Shown: positions 56,289 through 64,000 of the stretch, piece after piece | Position numbering within the stretch: the first letter of the stretch is position 1 | How the letters are laid out: each line of letters opens with the position of its first letter | Assembly (NCBI RefSeq): GCF_016767715.1 | Contig: NZ_CP050145.1 | Span: 62,001 to 126,000, forward strand | Source of the DNA: Mycobacteroides chelonae | GTDB taxonomy: Bacteria; Actinomycetota; Actinomycetes; Mycobacteriales; Mycobacteriaceae | Direction: 5' to 3' | Length of the DNA: 64,000 nucleotides | Program-made: the position numbers and the translations under genes | The notes under the pieces: model-generated | Database searches by the model: none | The model's input: only the letters and a program-made list of their open reading frames with translations | Told to the model about the DNA's origin: nothing

Positions 56289-57899
56289 GTGAAAGAGCCC
56301 ACAATGCGTCACAGATATTTGACCTGCGAGCAAATCACCGGCATGCTGTTCGCCGTGGGGCGACATCGTGCAAAACCGAGCGGGCGGAGCCAGCAGCTGA
56401 AGCGTGCCTCGGCGCGTGCTGCTGTGGTGACGGTGCTCAGCTCGGGGACGCTCATGGGGGGCTTCGGAGTATTCGCCATCTCGACGCCGGCCGCGGACGC
56501 AAAACCCGGCGGCGGATCAGGTGGCGACAACGACCACGACCACGGCTTGGGTGGTGCGATCCACAAGATCACCGGTGGCCTGCTCGGCGGCGGATCCGGT
56601 GGCGGCGGTGGGCCGGGCAGCGGTGGCACGCGCAGCGCGCCCTCGTCTCCGAGCTTCGGTAAAAGCCTGCATGGTGGCTCCGGATCGGAAAGCGCGGCGG
56701 GCAGCAGCAATAGCGGTAGCAGCGACGCGTCCAAGGGCGACAAGAGCAAGGACAAGGGTCCCGGAGCCAATGTTCCGAAGCCGGGATCTGCGGGCTCGAG
56801 CGGTAACTCCTCCGACCATGCCTCCGGTAACTCCGGCTCGAGCACCGTCGGTGGCGCCGCTTCCAGCACCAACGGTTCCGGTTCGAGCACCAGCACTTCT
56901 GGTAGTACCTCGGGTGTGGGAATCGGTGGGGGCACCGGGATAACGCTGCCGCATTCCGGTGGTGCTGCGGGTGTCCATACCCCGAACGCAGAGGCCCCTT
57001 CGACTGAAAACCCTAGTGGCACAACAACTCACACCGAAGAGTCGCCGACCTTAAAGGGCGCTTTGGGCTCTGTCGCGGGCGCGATGGCCCCCAAGACGCA
57101 GACCGCCACGACACCCAAGGCCGACACCGCGACCTCGCCGCACAACGCGACGGCACCGGGCGCGACTGCCGACACACCGGCTCCCGGCGTCACACACACC
57201 GAGCACGAGACATCGGCTGAGGAGCCCAAGGTTCCCGGCGTCACCCTCAACGTGGGTGGGCGCACCATCATCATCTGGAAGAAGAAGCCGAGCACCTCGA
57301 CGCACACGCCCGGCGCCGGCGGCGGATCGAATCACGAGCACGAAACCGACGACCACGATCACGTGATCACCCTGCCGGGGCTCCCCAACATAGGTGGCAC
57401 CCCGAACCCCGCCACCCCGTCGTTCGGTGGCGCGGCCGGAACCCGGACACCGGGCGGAAACCCAGGTATCCACACCGGACCCATCGCTCCGCCCACCGTG
57501 CCCACGCCCAAGGCTCCTGCGGTCGCCATCGCTGCGCCGCCCGCGCCACCGGTTATCGCCCCGCTGGCGCCTGTCGTACCTCCTGCGCCTCCGGTTGTCA
57601 CCATCAAGCAGGCCGAAGGGGGCCGCGGTGGCGACGCCATCGTGACCGCCGGCGGGACCAAGCAACCCGAGGCGGTCACCAAGCCGATCGAGCAGTTCGT
57701 CGCGGCCGAGACCATCGCGCCGCGTACCGGTTACGGCGACTACCTTCGACTGACGAAGACTTCCGAGATCGCCGCGGTGGCCATTCCGGGTGCCGTGGGC
57801 ATCGCGATGATGACCTTCGTGGGAGGCGCCATCGGATACCGGCAAGCCAAGGCCGGGCATACCGTGCGTGCCTCCGCTGCCGCCCGCTTCCTGGAATAG
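56289..57899 (+). CDS. Large low-complexity surface protein with C-terminal membrane anchor
   Basis: 536 residues from GTG 56289 (ATG 56304 possible). An N-terminal hydrophobic segment (about 44-70, ending TPAADAKPG) looks like a late signal sequence. The body is Gly/Ser-rich, then Thr/Pro-rich, then Pro/Ala/Val-rich, with His/Asp clusters (DNDHDHG, NHEHETDDHDH) able to bind metal. Near the C-terminus lies a folded-looking segment (GYGDYLRLTKTSEIAAVAI) with a transmembrane helix. Such organisation fits an envelope-spanning mycobacterial stalk protein. Not recognised in Mtb; lies next to the copper-type operon. Confidence 0.75.
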   Translation: MKEPTMRHRYLTCEQITGMLFAVGRHRAKPSGRSQQLKRASARAAVVTVLSSGTLMGGFGVFAISTPAADAKPGGGSGGDNDHDHGLGGAIHKITGGLLGGGSGGGGGPGSGGTRSAPSSPSFGKSLHGGSGSESAAGSSNSGSSDASKGDKSKDKGPGANVPKPGSAGSSGNSSDHASGNSGSSTVGGAASSTNGSGSSTSTSGSTSGVGIGGGTGITLPHSGGAAGVHTPNAEAPSTENPSGTTTHTEESPTLKGALGSVAGAMAPKTQTATTPKADTATSPHNATAPGATADTPAPGVTHTEHETSAEEPKVPGVTLNVGGRTIIIWKKKPSTSTHTPGAGGGSNHEHETDDHDHVITLPGLPNIGGTPNPATPSFGGAAGTRTPGGNPGIHTGPIAPPTVPTPKAPAVAIAAPPAPPVIAPLAPVVPPAPPVVTIKQAEGGRGGDAIVTAGGTKQPEAVTKPIEQFVAAETIAPRTGYGDYLRLTKTSEIAAVAIPGAVGIAMMTFVGGAIGYRQAKAGHTVRASAAARFLE

Positions 57900-57965
57900 G
57901 GGAGAATCGATACAGCACCCCGTGAGGGGTCTGTCCGGGAAGGCACACGGTGAGGGGAGACACAC

Positions 57966-58457
57966 ATGGGCGCAGGCCGTCGTGTGACCGATGCCGTCAG
58001 TGCTGTGCTCGACCTCGCCCCGCGTAAGGGTGAGGTGACACTGACGGCCCTCGTCGAGGCCGTTGGTCGTGATCGGGACCGGTCCATCGAGATCATCTCG
58101 GCTGATCTGCCGCCCGGGGTATGCGGTCAATGGCGCCAGTACGAGAACGAAGACATCTTCATCATCCAGCGTGGCCTACCCACCTGGGACCGGACCCTGG
58201 CCCATGAACTCGGACATGTGGTGTTGCGGCACGAGGGCATCTCGGTGGTTGAAATGGCCAGGGACGAAGCCGAATTCGCCAGCGATGACCTCATCGCGTA
58301 CATGCTTTCTCAGCGCACCGGCTGCATGGGGGCGGCCGGGATGGAGGCCGAACAAGAGGCCGAGGACTTCGCGGCGCTGCTGCTGTACCGGCTTGGCCGA
58401 CTGCCATCTGATCGCGCATCCATTGTTCAGGTGAGGCTCGGGGAGGCCTTTGGGTGA
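57966..58457 (+). CDS. ImmA/IrrE-type metallopeptidase
   Basis: 163 residues. Zinc motif HELGH at 80-84 (TLAHELGHVVLRHE) with the probable third ligand at E131 in the EAEDFAALLL helix. This is the full ImmA/IrrE (DUF955) catalytic core with no HTH. Family members cleave a partner XRE-type repressor (ImmR in ICEBs1, DdrO in Deinococcus). It overlaps the 7-TM gene by 4 bp (GTGA). The nearest XRE-like regulator is EspR, convergent 1.2 kb away. Confidence 0.88.
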   Translation: MGAGRRVTDAVSAVLDLAPRKGEVTLTALVEAVGRDRDRSIEIISADLPPGVCGQWRQYENEDIFIIQRGLPTWDRTLAHELGHVVLRHEGISVVEMARDEAEFASDDLIAYMLSQRTGCMGAAGMEAEQEAEDFAALLLYRLGRLPSDRASIVQVRLGEAFG

Positions 58458-59569
58458 TCGCCTGGGTGATTGCCGGGCTGCTGGGGATGGCGACGGGTTT
58501 GCGCATCGGGTGGGTGCTCGTCCACAAACAATCCCCGGTGAGCACCGGCATGATTGTTGCGTTGGGGAGCCTGGCACTTGTATCGGCACTGAACTGGGAG
58601 CCGCTGACGATTCTTGTGGACAGCTCGGTGGGCTGGCCAAACATTTCGGTGGCTGTGAGCCAAGCCGCGCTGACGGCCTGCGCGGCGGGCAGCTGCGTGA
58701 TGATCACCAGTATGTCCGCGAACCGCACCGCGGCAGACAACAGGCGATGGGCGCGCTGGCAATACCTGGCCGCAACCGTGATCGCCGGCGCCAGCCTCGC
58801 CGTGTTCTTCTCTCGTGGGCCACAGCCCGAGATGACACCGCGCGAGTTTCTGAAGCACGATCTTGGCGGATTCGCCTCTGGCACAGCCTGGCTCATCCCG
58901 ATGCTGTACATCGCCGTGGCGCTCTCGGTGGTCTTGTGGGCGGGTATGGCCTACTCGAATCGCAGCCGCCGTGGTCGTGCCTTGTTCCTTTTCACCGTCG
59001 GGATCAGCCTGCTGGTATTGGCCGTCTTGGTGGTCGCGGGCGTGGCTGTGGCCCAGTCGGAGTACGTGACGATCGGGACCGCGGCCACTTTGATCGGATG
59101 TGCGATGGCGATGGTGGCGGTGGGATCGCTGTTGCCGACCTTCGAGACCTGGCTGGTTGCTCGCCGCGAAATGTTCGTACTGGCACCGCTATACAAGGAC
59201 CTGAAGAAGCGGCAGCCGGATGCGGCGATCGGAGTGCGGCCCCGTGGCCCGCTCGCCTTCCAGGTCGCAGATCGCATGGCGTACATCTCCGACGCACTCT
59301 TCCTGGAAGCGATGCACGCCCAGGGGCTTGACCCAGAGGCGGAGAGTGACGGCGATATCGAGCTCGGTGTGGACCCGGCCAAGCTCGACGTACCGCCCGA
59401 AGTGCAGGCACATGCGGTAGTGAAATGGGTTCTTACCGAAGGTGATCCGGAGGAAAACTTCCCGGGCACGGAATGGCTACACCAGCCTGACGGATACTCC
59501 GATCGCGAATGGATTCTCGCGATCGCCACTGAGTACCGCAGACTGGTGCATGCCGAACGTCGTTCTTAA
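58454..59569 (+). CDS. Seven-TM membrane protein, DUF6545 / MAB_1171c family
   Basis: 371 residues from GTG-type start at 58454, coupled to the ImmA gene. Seven hydrophobic helices in residues 1-240 and a cytosolic C-terminal domain of about 130 residues (VLAPLYKDLKKRQPDAAIGV ... YSDREWILAIATEYRRL). The family, named putative transporter in databases, is found in actinobacteria next to XRE and ImmA genes. A receptor or signal-transducing role controlling the peptidase is inferred from that linkage. Confidence 0.82.
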   Translation: MIAWVIAGLLGMATGLRIGWVLVHKQSPVSTGMIVALGSLALVSALNWEPLTILVDSSVGWPNISVAVSQAALTACAAGSCVMITSMSANRTAADNRRWARWQYLAATVIAGASLAVFFSRGPQPEMTPREFLKHDLGGFASGTAWLIPMLYIAVALSVVLWAGMAYSNRSRRGRALFLFTVGISLLVLAVLVVAGVAVAQSEYVTIGTAATLIGCAMAMVAVGSLLPTFETWLVARREMFVLAPLYKDLKKRQPDAAIGVRPRGPLAFQVADRMAYISDALFLEAMHAQGLDPEAESDGDIELGVDPAKLDVPPEVQAHAVVKWVLTEGDPEENFPGTEWLHQPDGYSDREWILAIATEYRRLVHAERRS

Positions 59570-59630
59570 GTTGTACATCGCCGTCCCCCTGTGCGTACTC
59601 CGCCGGCTCGAATGAGCGGTGAACGCCAAA

Positions 59631-59662
59631 CTGACCGGTCCTTCCCCGAGTGGACCGGCCAG
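59631..59662. terminator. Hairpin between the DUF6545 gene and espR
   Basis: CTGACCGGTCC (59631-59641) pairs with GGACCGGCCAG (59652-59662) with one mismatch and a 10-base loop, between two convergent genes. Confidence 0.6.
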
Positions 59663-59674
59663 GCGAGCGGCGGA

Positions 59675-60073
59675 CTAGCTGTCGAGACCCTCTTTGCGAC
59701 GGTATTCGTCGACGGCCTGCGTGATGCGGTCCTGCGCCTCGACGGACAGACCCACGGTGCGGGCCGCAATCCGGCGGACGCCCTCGTCGCGCATGTTGGC
59801 GAGCCAGGTCAGTTCCTGATCCAGCTTCTCGTAGTACTCGTCGTCGGTGAAGTACGCCGGCTTGATCCGGAAGAAGTTCGCGAGTGCCTTCATGGTCGCC
59901 GACGAAGGGTTGGTGCGGTTACCCGATCGCAGCTGCGACAGGTACGGCGCGGACATCGTGATGCCCTCGGAACGCAGGGCCGCGATCACCTCGGCAGAGG
60001 TGTGGGGGCCGCGTCCGGGCGGATACACGGTGTCGAACAACCGATTCAGACGTGCGGTGAACGTGGTGCTCAT
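59675..60073 (-). CDS. espR: EspR, nucleoid-associated ESX regulator
   Basis: 132 residues, identical in length to Mtb EspR (Rv3849). N-terminal HTH (RLFDTVYPPGRGPHTSAEVIAAL, ITMSAPYLSQLRSGNRTNP) and C-terminal helical dimerisation domain with YFTDDEYYEKLDQEL and DEYRRKEGLDS. In Mtb it binds DNA as a dimer of dimers and activates espACD, required for ESX-1 secretion. ESX-1 genes are thought to be absent from this species group, so the regulon should differ. GGAGG nine bases before the ATG. A TTTGCTG EspR-like box lies at 60122-60128 upstream. Confidence 0.93.
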   Translation of the reverse strand: MSTTFTARLNRLFDTVYPPGRGPHTSAEVIAALRSEGITMSAPYLSQLRSGNRTNPSSATMKALANFFRIKPAYFTDDEYYEKLDQELTWLANMRDEGVRRIAARTVGLSVEAQDRITQAVDEYRRKEGLDS

Positions 60074-61325
60074 CGAGCCTTACCTCCACAAACAGATAAA
60101 GTTGCTAATTCGGGGGACGTATTTGCTGCCCATCGTAACCTTAATTTTGCCTGGAGCCAAGCGCAACCATCAAGTTCGCCCACGGTGGACATAGTGTTCG
60201 GTTATCCAAACCTGCTAGCTCAGGCACATCTGTGCAGCGTCCAATATTCGGGACGATCTGGGAATCTTCGTTCTCAGGCAAAGGATTGATAAATCCCCAG
60301 GGCGACGACTCGGGGACTCCACCGCGGGCTGTGTGGAGAAGCGGCATTCGTTTCCTAAGTCGGCCGGACACAGGGCCCGGCGGTATAACCTGCTTCGTTG
60401 CTACTGACACCGACGCCGCGCTTTCTCGGCGCATGCCTCGCTGACCTGGCCCGATGTCATGCCCGTGACGATAACGGCAGCTTGCGATTATGGTGTGAAT
60501 CGCCGCGCAGTCGTAACGTTTAAATACTGGAACATCGACCGCAAGTGTGGTCGTCAACAGGGCGTCCCCTCTGACCAGCGGTAAATCCGCGACTGCGAAC
60601 TGTGAGCAAGATCACAGCAACCTAGGGTGCCGGGGGGCGGTCACTGCCCCGCGATGAAACCCTTCGGTGCTGTCGCGGATCCCTCAGGATCGGACTCTCG
60701 GCGGCTGTCGTCACCGTTCGTCGCGAGCAGACCTGGCGGAACGGCCCGGCGTGGCGAAGTGCCCGGCGTAATCAAGACCGCGCTAGCGCACACCCTGCCC
60801 GCCGAAGACCCGCACCACGCGCCGGTGGACCGATGGTCGCTGGTAGGGGTGACCGCGGCCCGCGCTGTCGAGGCACCGGGCCTGTCTGTAAGGAATACGG
60901 AAATGGTCGCCAGGAAGAGGAAAGAACTCGCATGGGTGGTCGCTGGTTCGGCATGGTCGTTTGCGCCGTTCTCGCGTACCCCGGCCGATTAACGGCGCCG
61001 GTAAGCGCCGAACACGTGTGGAAGGCGGGGCGCTCAGAGCTCGTGGCCCCGTGAACGCGGCTGGCGGCCACGCAGAGGCCATGAACTCCTGTCGGATATC
61101 TCCCCCTGTCACGACACCGCTGAACACGAGCAGCGGGGCGCACAACTCAAGGCCGGACACCACTTCGGGACTGCCGTGGGCATGCCGTCAAACGCCGTCA
61201 GTTCTTCGGCGATCCGCTGGCGTCTGGCGCAGCCCGATTTGGAAAACTCCACCAGGCGCGTGCCTTTCGGTTGTATAAGGCCGTTTCGTGACCTCTTGCC
61301 AGGAAGCCGAATTTCCTCAATTCCC
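60074..61325. other. 1.25-kb gene-free region between espR and the Rv3847 homologue
   Basis: No ORF here has convincing start signals or recognisable protein features. In Mtb this slot holds Rv3848, a membrane-protein gene, absent here. Features seen: EspR-like box near 60125, a perfect CRP-type dyad at 60601-60616, and a 40-codon frame at 60931-61053 with a weak ribosome site (residues MGGRWFGMVVCAVLAY, signal-peptide-like) that I do not accept as a gene. A long espR leader or a small RNA could lie here. Confidence 0.5.
60601..60616. promoter_or_regulatory. Perfect CRP-type binding site
   Basis: TGTGAGCAAGATCACA matches TGTGA-N6-TCACA exactly, the site of the mycobacterial cAMP receptor protein family. 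It is about 530 bp upstream of espR, which reads leftward. A TAGGGT -10-like hexamer follows at 60623-60628 on the plus strand. No coding gene starts next to it, so it may control espR from a distance or an unannotated RNA. Confidence 0.6.
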
Positions 61326-61859
61326 TTATGCCGCAAGCAGCATTGCCAAAACGGCCGTATCCGGGTCGCTGATGGGGTCGATGCCCACTCGGCTCACCAC
61401 CGATGTCACCGTGCCATCCGACTCGGCCTCGACCCAGGCGGCGCGGTGCTCCAGGCCCAGGTGCGGCAATCCCGGGAGGAGAAGGCAACCGGATGCCGCG
61501 CCAAGGCATTCGGGCAGTGTCGGGTTGGTTTCCGACGGTGGGTGGAGCATCAGCAACGCGGGTGGCTGGTGTTCCGCAAAACGCCCGGGTGTCACGGCGG
61601 ACTCTCCGAGAACCGTTCCTTCGGCGATGACCAGTCCGACCATGCCGGGCGCGGGATCGTCGGGCAAGTCTTCGCGAGCGCCAAAAATCGTTGTGGTGGA
61701 AAGTAATCCAGGCAGCGTGGCGATGCGCACGGTCACGATCAGTAGCTGCATCCATTCCTTGGTGGAATCCGGCCAGCGGCCGCACACCACAAATCCTCTG
61801 AGTGATCCGCCCGCATGGAAGGGCGCGATCTCGATCGGCTGATCGGAACTGGTTGCCAT
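61326..61859 (-). CDS. Rv3847 homologue, conserved mycobacterial protein
   Basis: 177 residues from ATG 61859, the same size as Mtb Rv3847, which also sits beside sodA. Hydrophobic and alpha/beta in character (LLIVTVRIATLPGLLSTTTIFG, GLVIAEGTVLG, PALLMLHPPSE), no motif of known enzymes. Function unknown; ESX-secretion-type (EspG-like) folds have some similar features but I cannot support that. Separated from sodA by a strong terminator. Confidence 0.8.
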   Translation of the reverse strand: MATSSDQPIEIAPFHAGGSLRGFVVCGRWPDSTKEWMQLLIVTVRIATLPGLLSTTTIFGAREDLPDDPAPGMVGLVIAEGTVLGESAVTPGRFAEHQPPALLMLHPPSETNPTLPECLGAASGCLLLPGLPHLGLEHRAAWVEAESDGTVTSVVSRVGIDPISDPDTAVLAMLLAA

Positions 61860-61976
61860 ATCTGCCACGCTCGCAATCACTCTGACATCACAATCCACAT
61901 CGCGCGACGCTGCTCTTTCCAGAGTTACCATGCGCGGAGTCGGCCCGCAATCGCTAGCGGACACGCCGGAAACACA

Positions 61977-62013
61977 CTTGGGCCCCGGATCTGTAACAAA
62001 CCCGGGGCCCAAG
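61977..62013 (-). terminator. sodA terminator
   Basis: CTTGGGCCCCGG (61977-61988) and CCGGGGCCCAAG (62002-62013) pair perfectly over 12 bp around a 13-base loop, just after the sodA stop. Confidence 0.85.
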
Positions 62014-62026
62014 CGAAACAGCAAGA

Positions 62027-62650
62027 TCAGCCGAAGATCAGACCTGATGTCTTCGTAGTTGCCGCGGTGTAGCGGTCCTGCACGTCGGCCCAGTTGACCA
62101 CGTTCCAGAACGCCTTGACGTAGTCCGCCTTGACGTTCTTGTACTGCAGGTAGAAGGCGTGCTCCCACATGTCGACCTGAAGCAGCGGGATGATGCCCAG
62201 CGGGACATTGGCCTGCTGGTCGTACAGCTGGAAGGTCAGCAGCTTCTGCCCCAGGCTGTCGTAACCGAGTACGGCCCAGCCCGAGCCCTGCAGGCCGTTG
62301 GCCGCGGCGGTGAACTGTGCCTGGAACTTGTCGAACGAGCCGAACTGGTCGTCGATGGCGGCGGCCAGATCGCCGGTGGGCTTATCGCCGCCGTTGGGCG
62401 ACAGGTTCTTCCACCAGATGGAGTGGTTCACGTGGCCACCGAGGTGGAAGGCCAGGTTCTTCTCGTTGAGGAAGATCGCGGCGTGGTCGCCCTTCTCGCG
62501 AGCCTCTTCCAACTTGGCGACAGCGGAATTGACACCCGCGACGTAGGCCGCGTGGTGCTTACTGTGGTGCAGCTCGTTGATCTGTCCCGAGATGTGGGGC
62601 TCCAGCGCTCCGTAGTCGTAGTCCAAATCGGGCAGTGTGTACTCAGCCAC
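62027..62650 (-). CDS. sodA: Superoxide dismutase, probably Mn-type
   Basis: 207 residues from GTG 62650 (AAAGGA upstream). Metal ligands H28 (NELHHSKHH), H76 (GHVNHSIWW), D160 and H164 (VDMWEHAFY). Residue 145 is Gln; Mtb Fe-SodA has His there while Mn enzymes such as that of M. smegmatis have Gln, so manganese is favoured. No signal peptide; mycobacterial SodA is nevertheless exported, in Mtb through SecA2. Monocistronic with its own terminator. Confidence 0.95.
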   Translation of the reverse strand: MAEYTLPDLDYDYGALEPHISGQINELHHSKHHAAYVAGVNSAVAKLEEAREKGDHAAIFLNEKNLAFHLGGHVNHSIWWKNLSPNGGDKPTGDLAAAIDDQFGSFDKFQAQFTAAANGLQGSGWAVLGYDSLGQKLLTFQLYDQQANVPLGIIPLLQVDMWEHAFYLQYKNVKADYVKAFWNVVNWADVQDRYTAATTKTSGLIFG

Positions 62651-62847
62651 GAGATTCCTTTCGGCTTGCTTCGTATCCGCGTGTGTGCAGATCCATTCAA
62701 TGAGAAGACACGGCCAAACCGGTTTCACCGGATGCGCCGGCCTACCGATTCAACCCTGCTCTATTGCGCAACGCGTCGCAAGGACGCACGCATCCTCAAT
62801 TGGTTACCCAATGTTGGTCGGATGAAACCGGGTGTCGAATATCCCGG

Positions 62848-63003
62848 CTAGATCAGGATGAGAATCGCGAGGCCGGCCGCGAGGATGACGGCGATGACTA
62901 GCGCGCGGAATGCCGCGACACGATAGGACGTGTTGTAGCAGCGAGGTGTCAGCTGCCAGCCGGAAGTGGACATCGACTCATGTCCTGCCGACTGTGCCGT
63001 CAT
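62848..63003 (-). CDS. 51-aa single-span membrane protein
   Basis: Frame from ATG 63003 to TAG 62848 with AGGAGGG seven bases before the start, one of the strongest ribosome sites in the window. N-terminal half polar (MTAQSAGHESMSTSGWQ), C-terminal half a single transmembrane helix (ALVIAVILAAGLAILILI) at the very end, a tail-anchored topology. Divergent from msrA. No function recognised; too short for standard gene callers. Confidence 0.7.
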   Translation of the reverse strand: MTAQSAGHESMSTSGWQLTPRCYNTSYRVAAFRALVIAVILAAGLAILILI

Positions 63004-63165
63004 CGCTGCCCTCCTGCTCACATTGCAACTACCCTCGCGGTGAGATGAGTCACATCACCTCGCGTGTGACGGTCATCATAGCTCCAAATCGCGATGCGCG
63101 AAAATTCACCCTGCGTGTACCTGGAAACCCCAGCTAGACCAGCAAATTGGCTGGGTGCCACGGCG

Positions 63166-63171
63166 TAGCAT
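63166..63171 (+). promoter_or_regulatory. Candidate -10 of msrA, suggesting a leaderless mRNA
   Basis: TAGCAT lies 8 bp before ATG 63179 and there is no ribosome site, so transcription starting at or next to the ATG would give a leaderless message, common in mycobacteria. Confidence 0.4.
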
Positions 63172-63178
63172 GGAACCC

Positions 63179-63934
63179 ATGGCTTCTTGGGTAGATAACG
63201 TTCGCGATCAGATCCTGGGACGGCTCGAGGAAGGGCTTAAACCGGGGAAGGCGGCAATCGTTGAAGAGGGTGCGGCCCTGCCGGGGCGTGCCACCCCGAT
63301 TCGGGTGTCCGGTGTCCATTTCGTCAACGGGCACACGATCGTGCCGCCCTTTCCCGAGGGGCTGGAGACCGCTGTGTTCGGGGAGGGCTGTTTCTGGGGT
63401 GCCGAGCGTGGGTTCTGGAGCCTGCCCGGTGTCTATTCGACGGCCGTCGGCTACGCCGGGGGTTACACGCCCAATCCGACCTACGAAGAGGTGTGCTCGG
63501 GACAGACCGGTCACTCCGAGGTCGTGCTGGTGGTGTTCGACCCCCGCCAGGTGACCTACGAACAGCTGTTGGTGCAGTTCTGGGAGAGTCACGACCCGAC
63601 CCAGGGCATGCGGCAAGGCAATGATCGCGGCACGCAGTACCGCTCGGTCGTCTACACGACCAGTGAGAGCCAGGCGGCACAGGCCGCCGCGAGTGCCGCA
63701 CGGTACGGCGCCGCCCTTGCCGAGGCCGGGTATGGCGCTGTCACCACGGAGATTGCTCCGTTGGACGGCCCGCTGGGGGATTCGGGGGCCGCTTCCCGGA
63801 CCTTCTTCTATGCCGAGGAGTACCACCAGCAGTACCTGGCGAAGAACCCGAACGGATACTGCGGCCTAGGTGGGACATCGGTGTCCTGCCCCATCGGACT
63901 GGACGTACCGCCCGGCGGTCCCGCGCAGGCGTGA
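63179..63934 (+). CDS. msrA: Peptide methionine sulfoxide reductase A
   Basis: 251 residues from ATG 63179 (ATG 63170 is in frame as well). Catalytic Cys in [12 protein letters not shown], then [23 protein letters not shown] and the [16 protein letters not shown] end with resolving cysteines ([10 protein letters not shown]). Reduces the S-epimer of methionine sulfoxide in oxidised proteins. Slightly longer than typical because of a 60-residue helical N-terminal extension. Near sodA, making an oxidative-stress neighbourhood. Confidence 0.93.
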   Translation: MASWVDNVRDQILGRLEEGLKPGKAAIVEEGAALPGRATPIRVSGVHFVNGHTIVPPFPEGLETAVFGEGCFWGAERGFWSLPGVYSTAVGYAGGYTPNPTYEEVCSGQTGHSEVVLVVFDPRQVTYEQLLVQFWESHDPTQGMRQGNDRGTQYRSVVYTTSESQAAQAAASAARYGAALAEAGYGAVTTEIAPLDGPLGDSGAASRTFFYAEEYHQQYLAKNPNGYCGLGGTSVSCPIGLDVPPGGPAQA

Positions 63935-64000
63935 GCTATCCCACGGCAGCGACCATGAATTCGCTAACTATGCACAGGCGGTGCTACGGTTCCCCGTCAC

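Noticed and set aside
60601..60960. Possible c-di-AMP (ydaO) or other riboswitch
   Set aside because: The conserved riboswitch core segments could not be found by eye.
60931..61053. 40-codon plus-strand frame with signal-like start
   Set aside because: Weak ribosome site and no mature domain; kept only as a note within the gene-free region.
60783..61163. 126-codon minus-strand frame in the gap upstream of espR
   Set aside because: No ribosome site, Arg-rich random-like product, no conserved features.

Overview
The window comes from a high-GC actinobacterium, almost certainly a rapidly growing mycobacterium of the Mycobacteroides abscessus-chelonae group. The evidence is a mycothione reductase, haem-binding (MHB) and EspR proteins, mycofactocin-type dehydrogenases, an EthA-type monooxygenase, and a right-hand half that follows, with insertions, the M. 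tuberculosis order gltB-gltD / ethA / rraA-hns / Rv3850 / espR / Rv3847 / sodA. The species call is inference. No rRNA, tRNA, CRISPR array, prophage or insertion sequence was seen.

Left part (1-12 kb): the 5' end of a MinD/EspI-like ATPase; a small exported protein; a NarL-type two-component system behind a perfect 20-bp palindrome; mycothione reductase; a haem-binding protein; a serine-hydrolase esterase; an acyl-CoA dehydrogenase; a lipoprotein with a complete subclass-B3 metallo-beta-lactamase metal site; a GntR-MFS pair; and a rhodanese.

12-27 kb is a dense catabolic region for cyclic or steroid-like substrates: two mycofactocin-type SDRs translationally coupled to a Baeyer-Villiger monooxygenase; divergently, an HsaA-like hydroxylase and an HsaC-like extradiol dioxygenase; then an IclR regulator with an HSL-type hydrolase, a KshA-type Rieske oxygenase, a KstD-type dehydrogenase, PadR, MarR and TetR regulators and an alkylsulfatase-like dioxygenase. 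27-31.5 kb holds alkaline phosphatase and a three-gene reductase / diiron-protein / SDR operon. 32-38 kb is gltBD (ammonia assimilation). 38-47.5 kb holds a 46-aa small protein, a second methionine aminopeptidase divergent from an XRE regulator across two identical palindromes, a GT87 mannosyltransferase, a PHP protein, a TetR-FMO-SDR-P450 operon, and an accessory DUF4238 gene flanked by gene fragments.

47.8-64 kb returns to conserved mycobacterial order: EthA-like monooxygenase, TetR, an rraA-PLP enzyme-sugar lactone oxidase operon, the H-NS-like protein, CopC/YcnI copper-type envelope proteins with the Rv3850 homologue, a large low-complexity surface protein, an ImmA/IrrE metallopeptidase coupled to a 7-TM DUF6545 protein, espR, a 1.25-kb gene-free stretch with a perfect CRP-type site, the Rv3847 homologue, sodA, a 51-aa membrane protein and msrA. 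The most interesting arrangement is the metallopeptidase/7-TM pair converging on espR, a possible membrane-signal-controlled proteolytic switch on a nucleoid regulator. Also notable are a 56-bp palindromic repeat present twice, the complete B3 lactamase, and a likely diiron oxygenase annotated in databases as a hydrolase.
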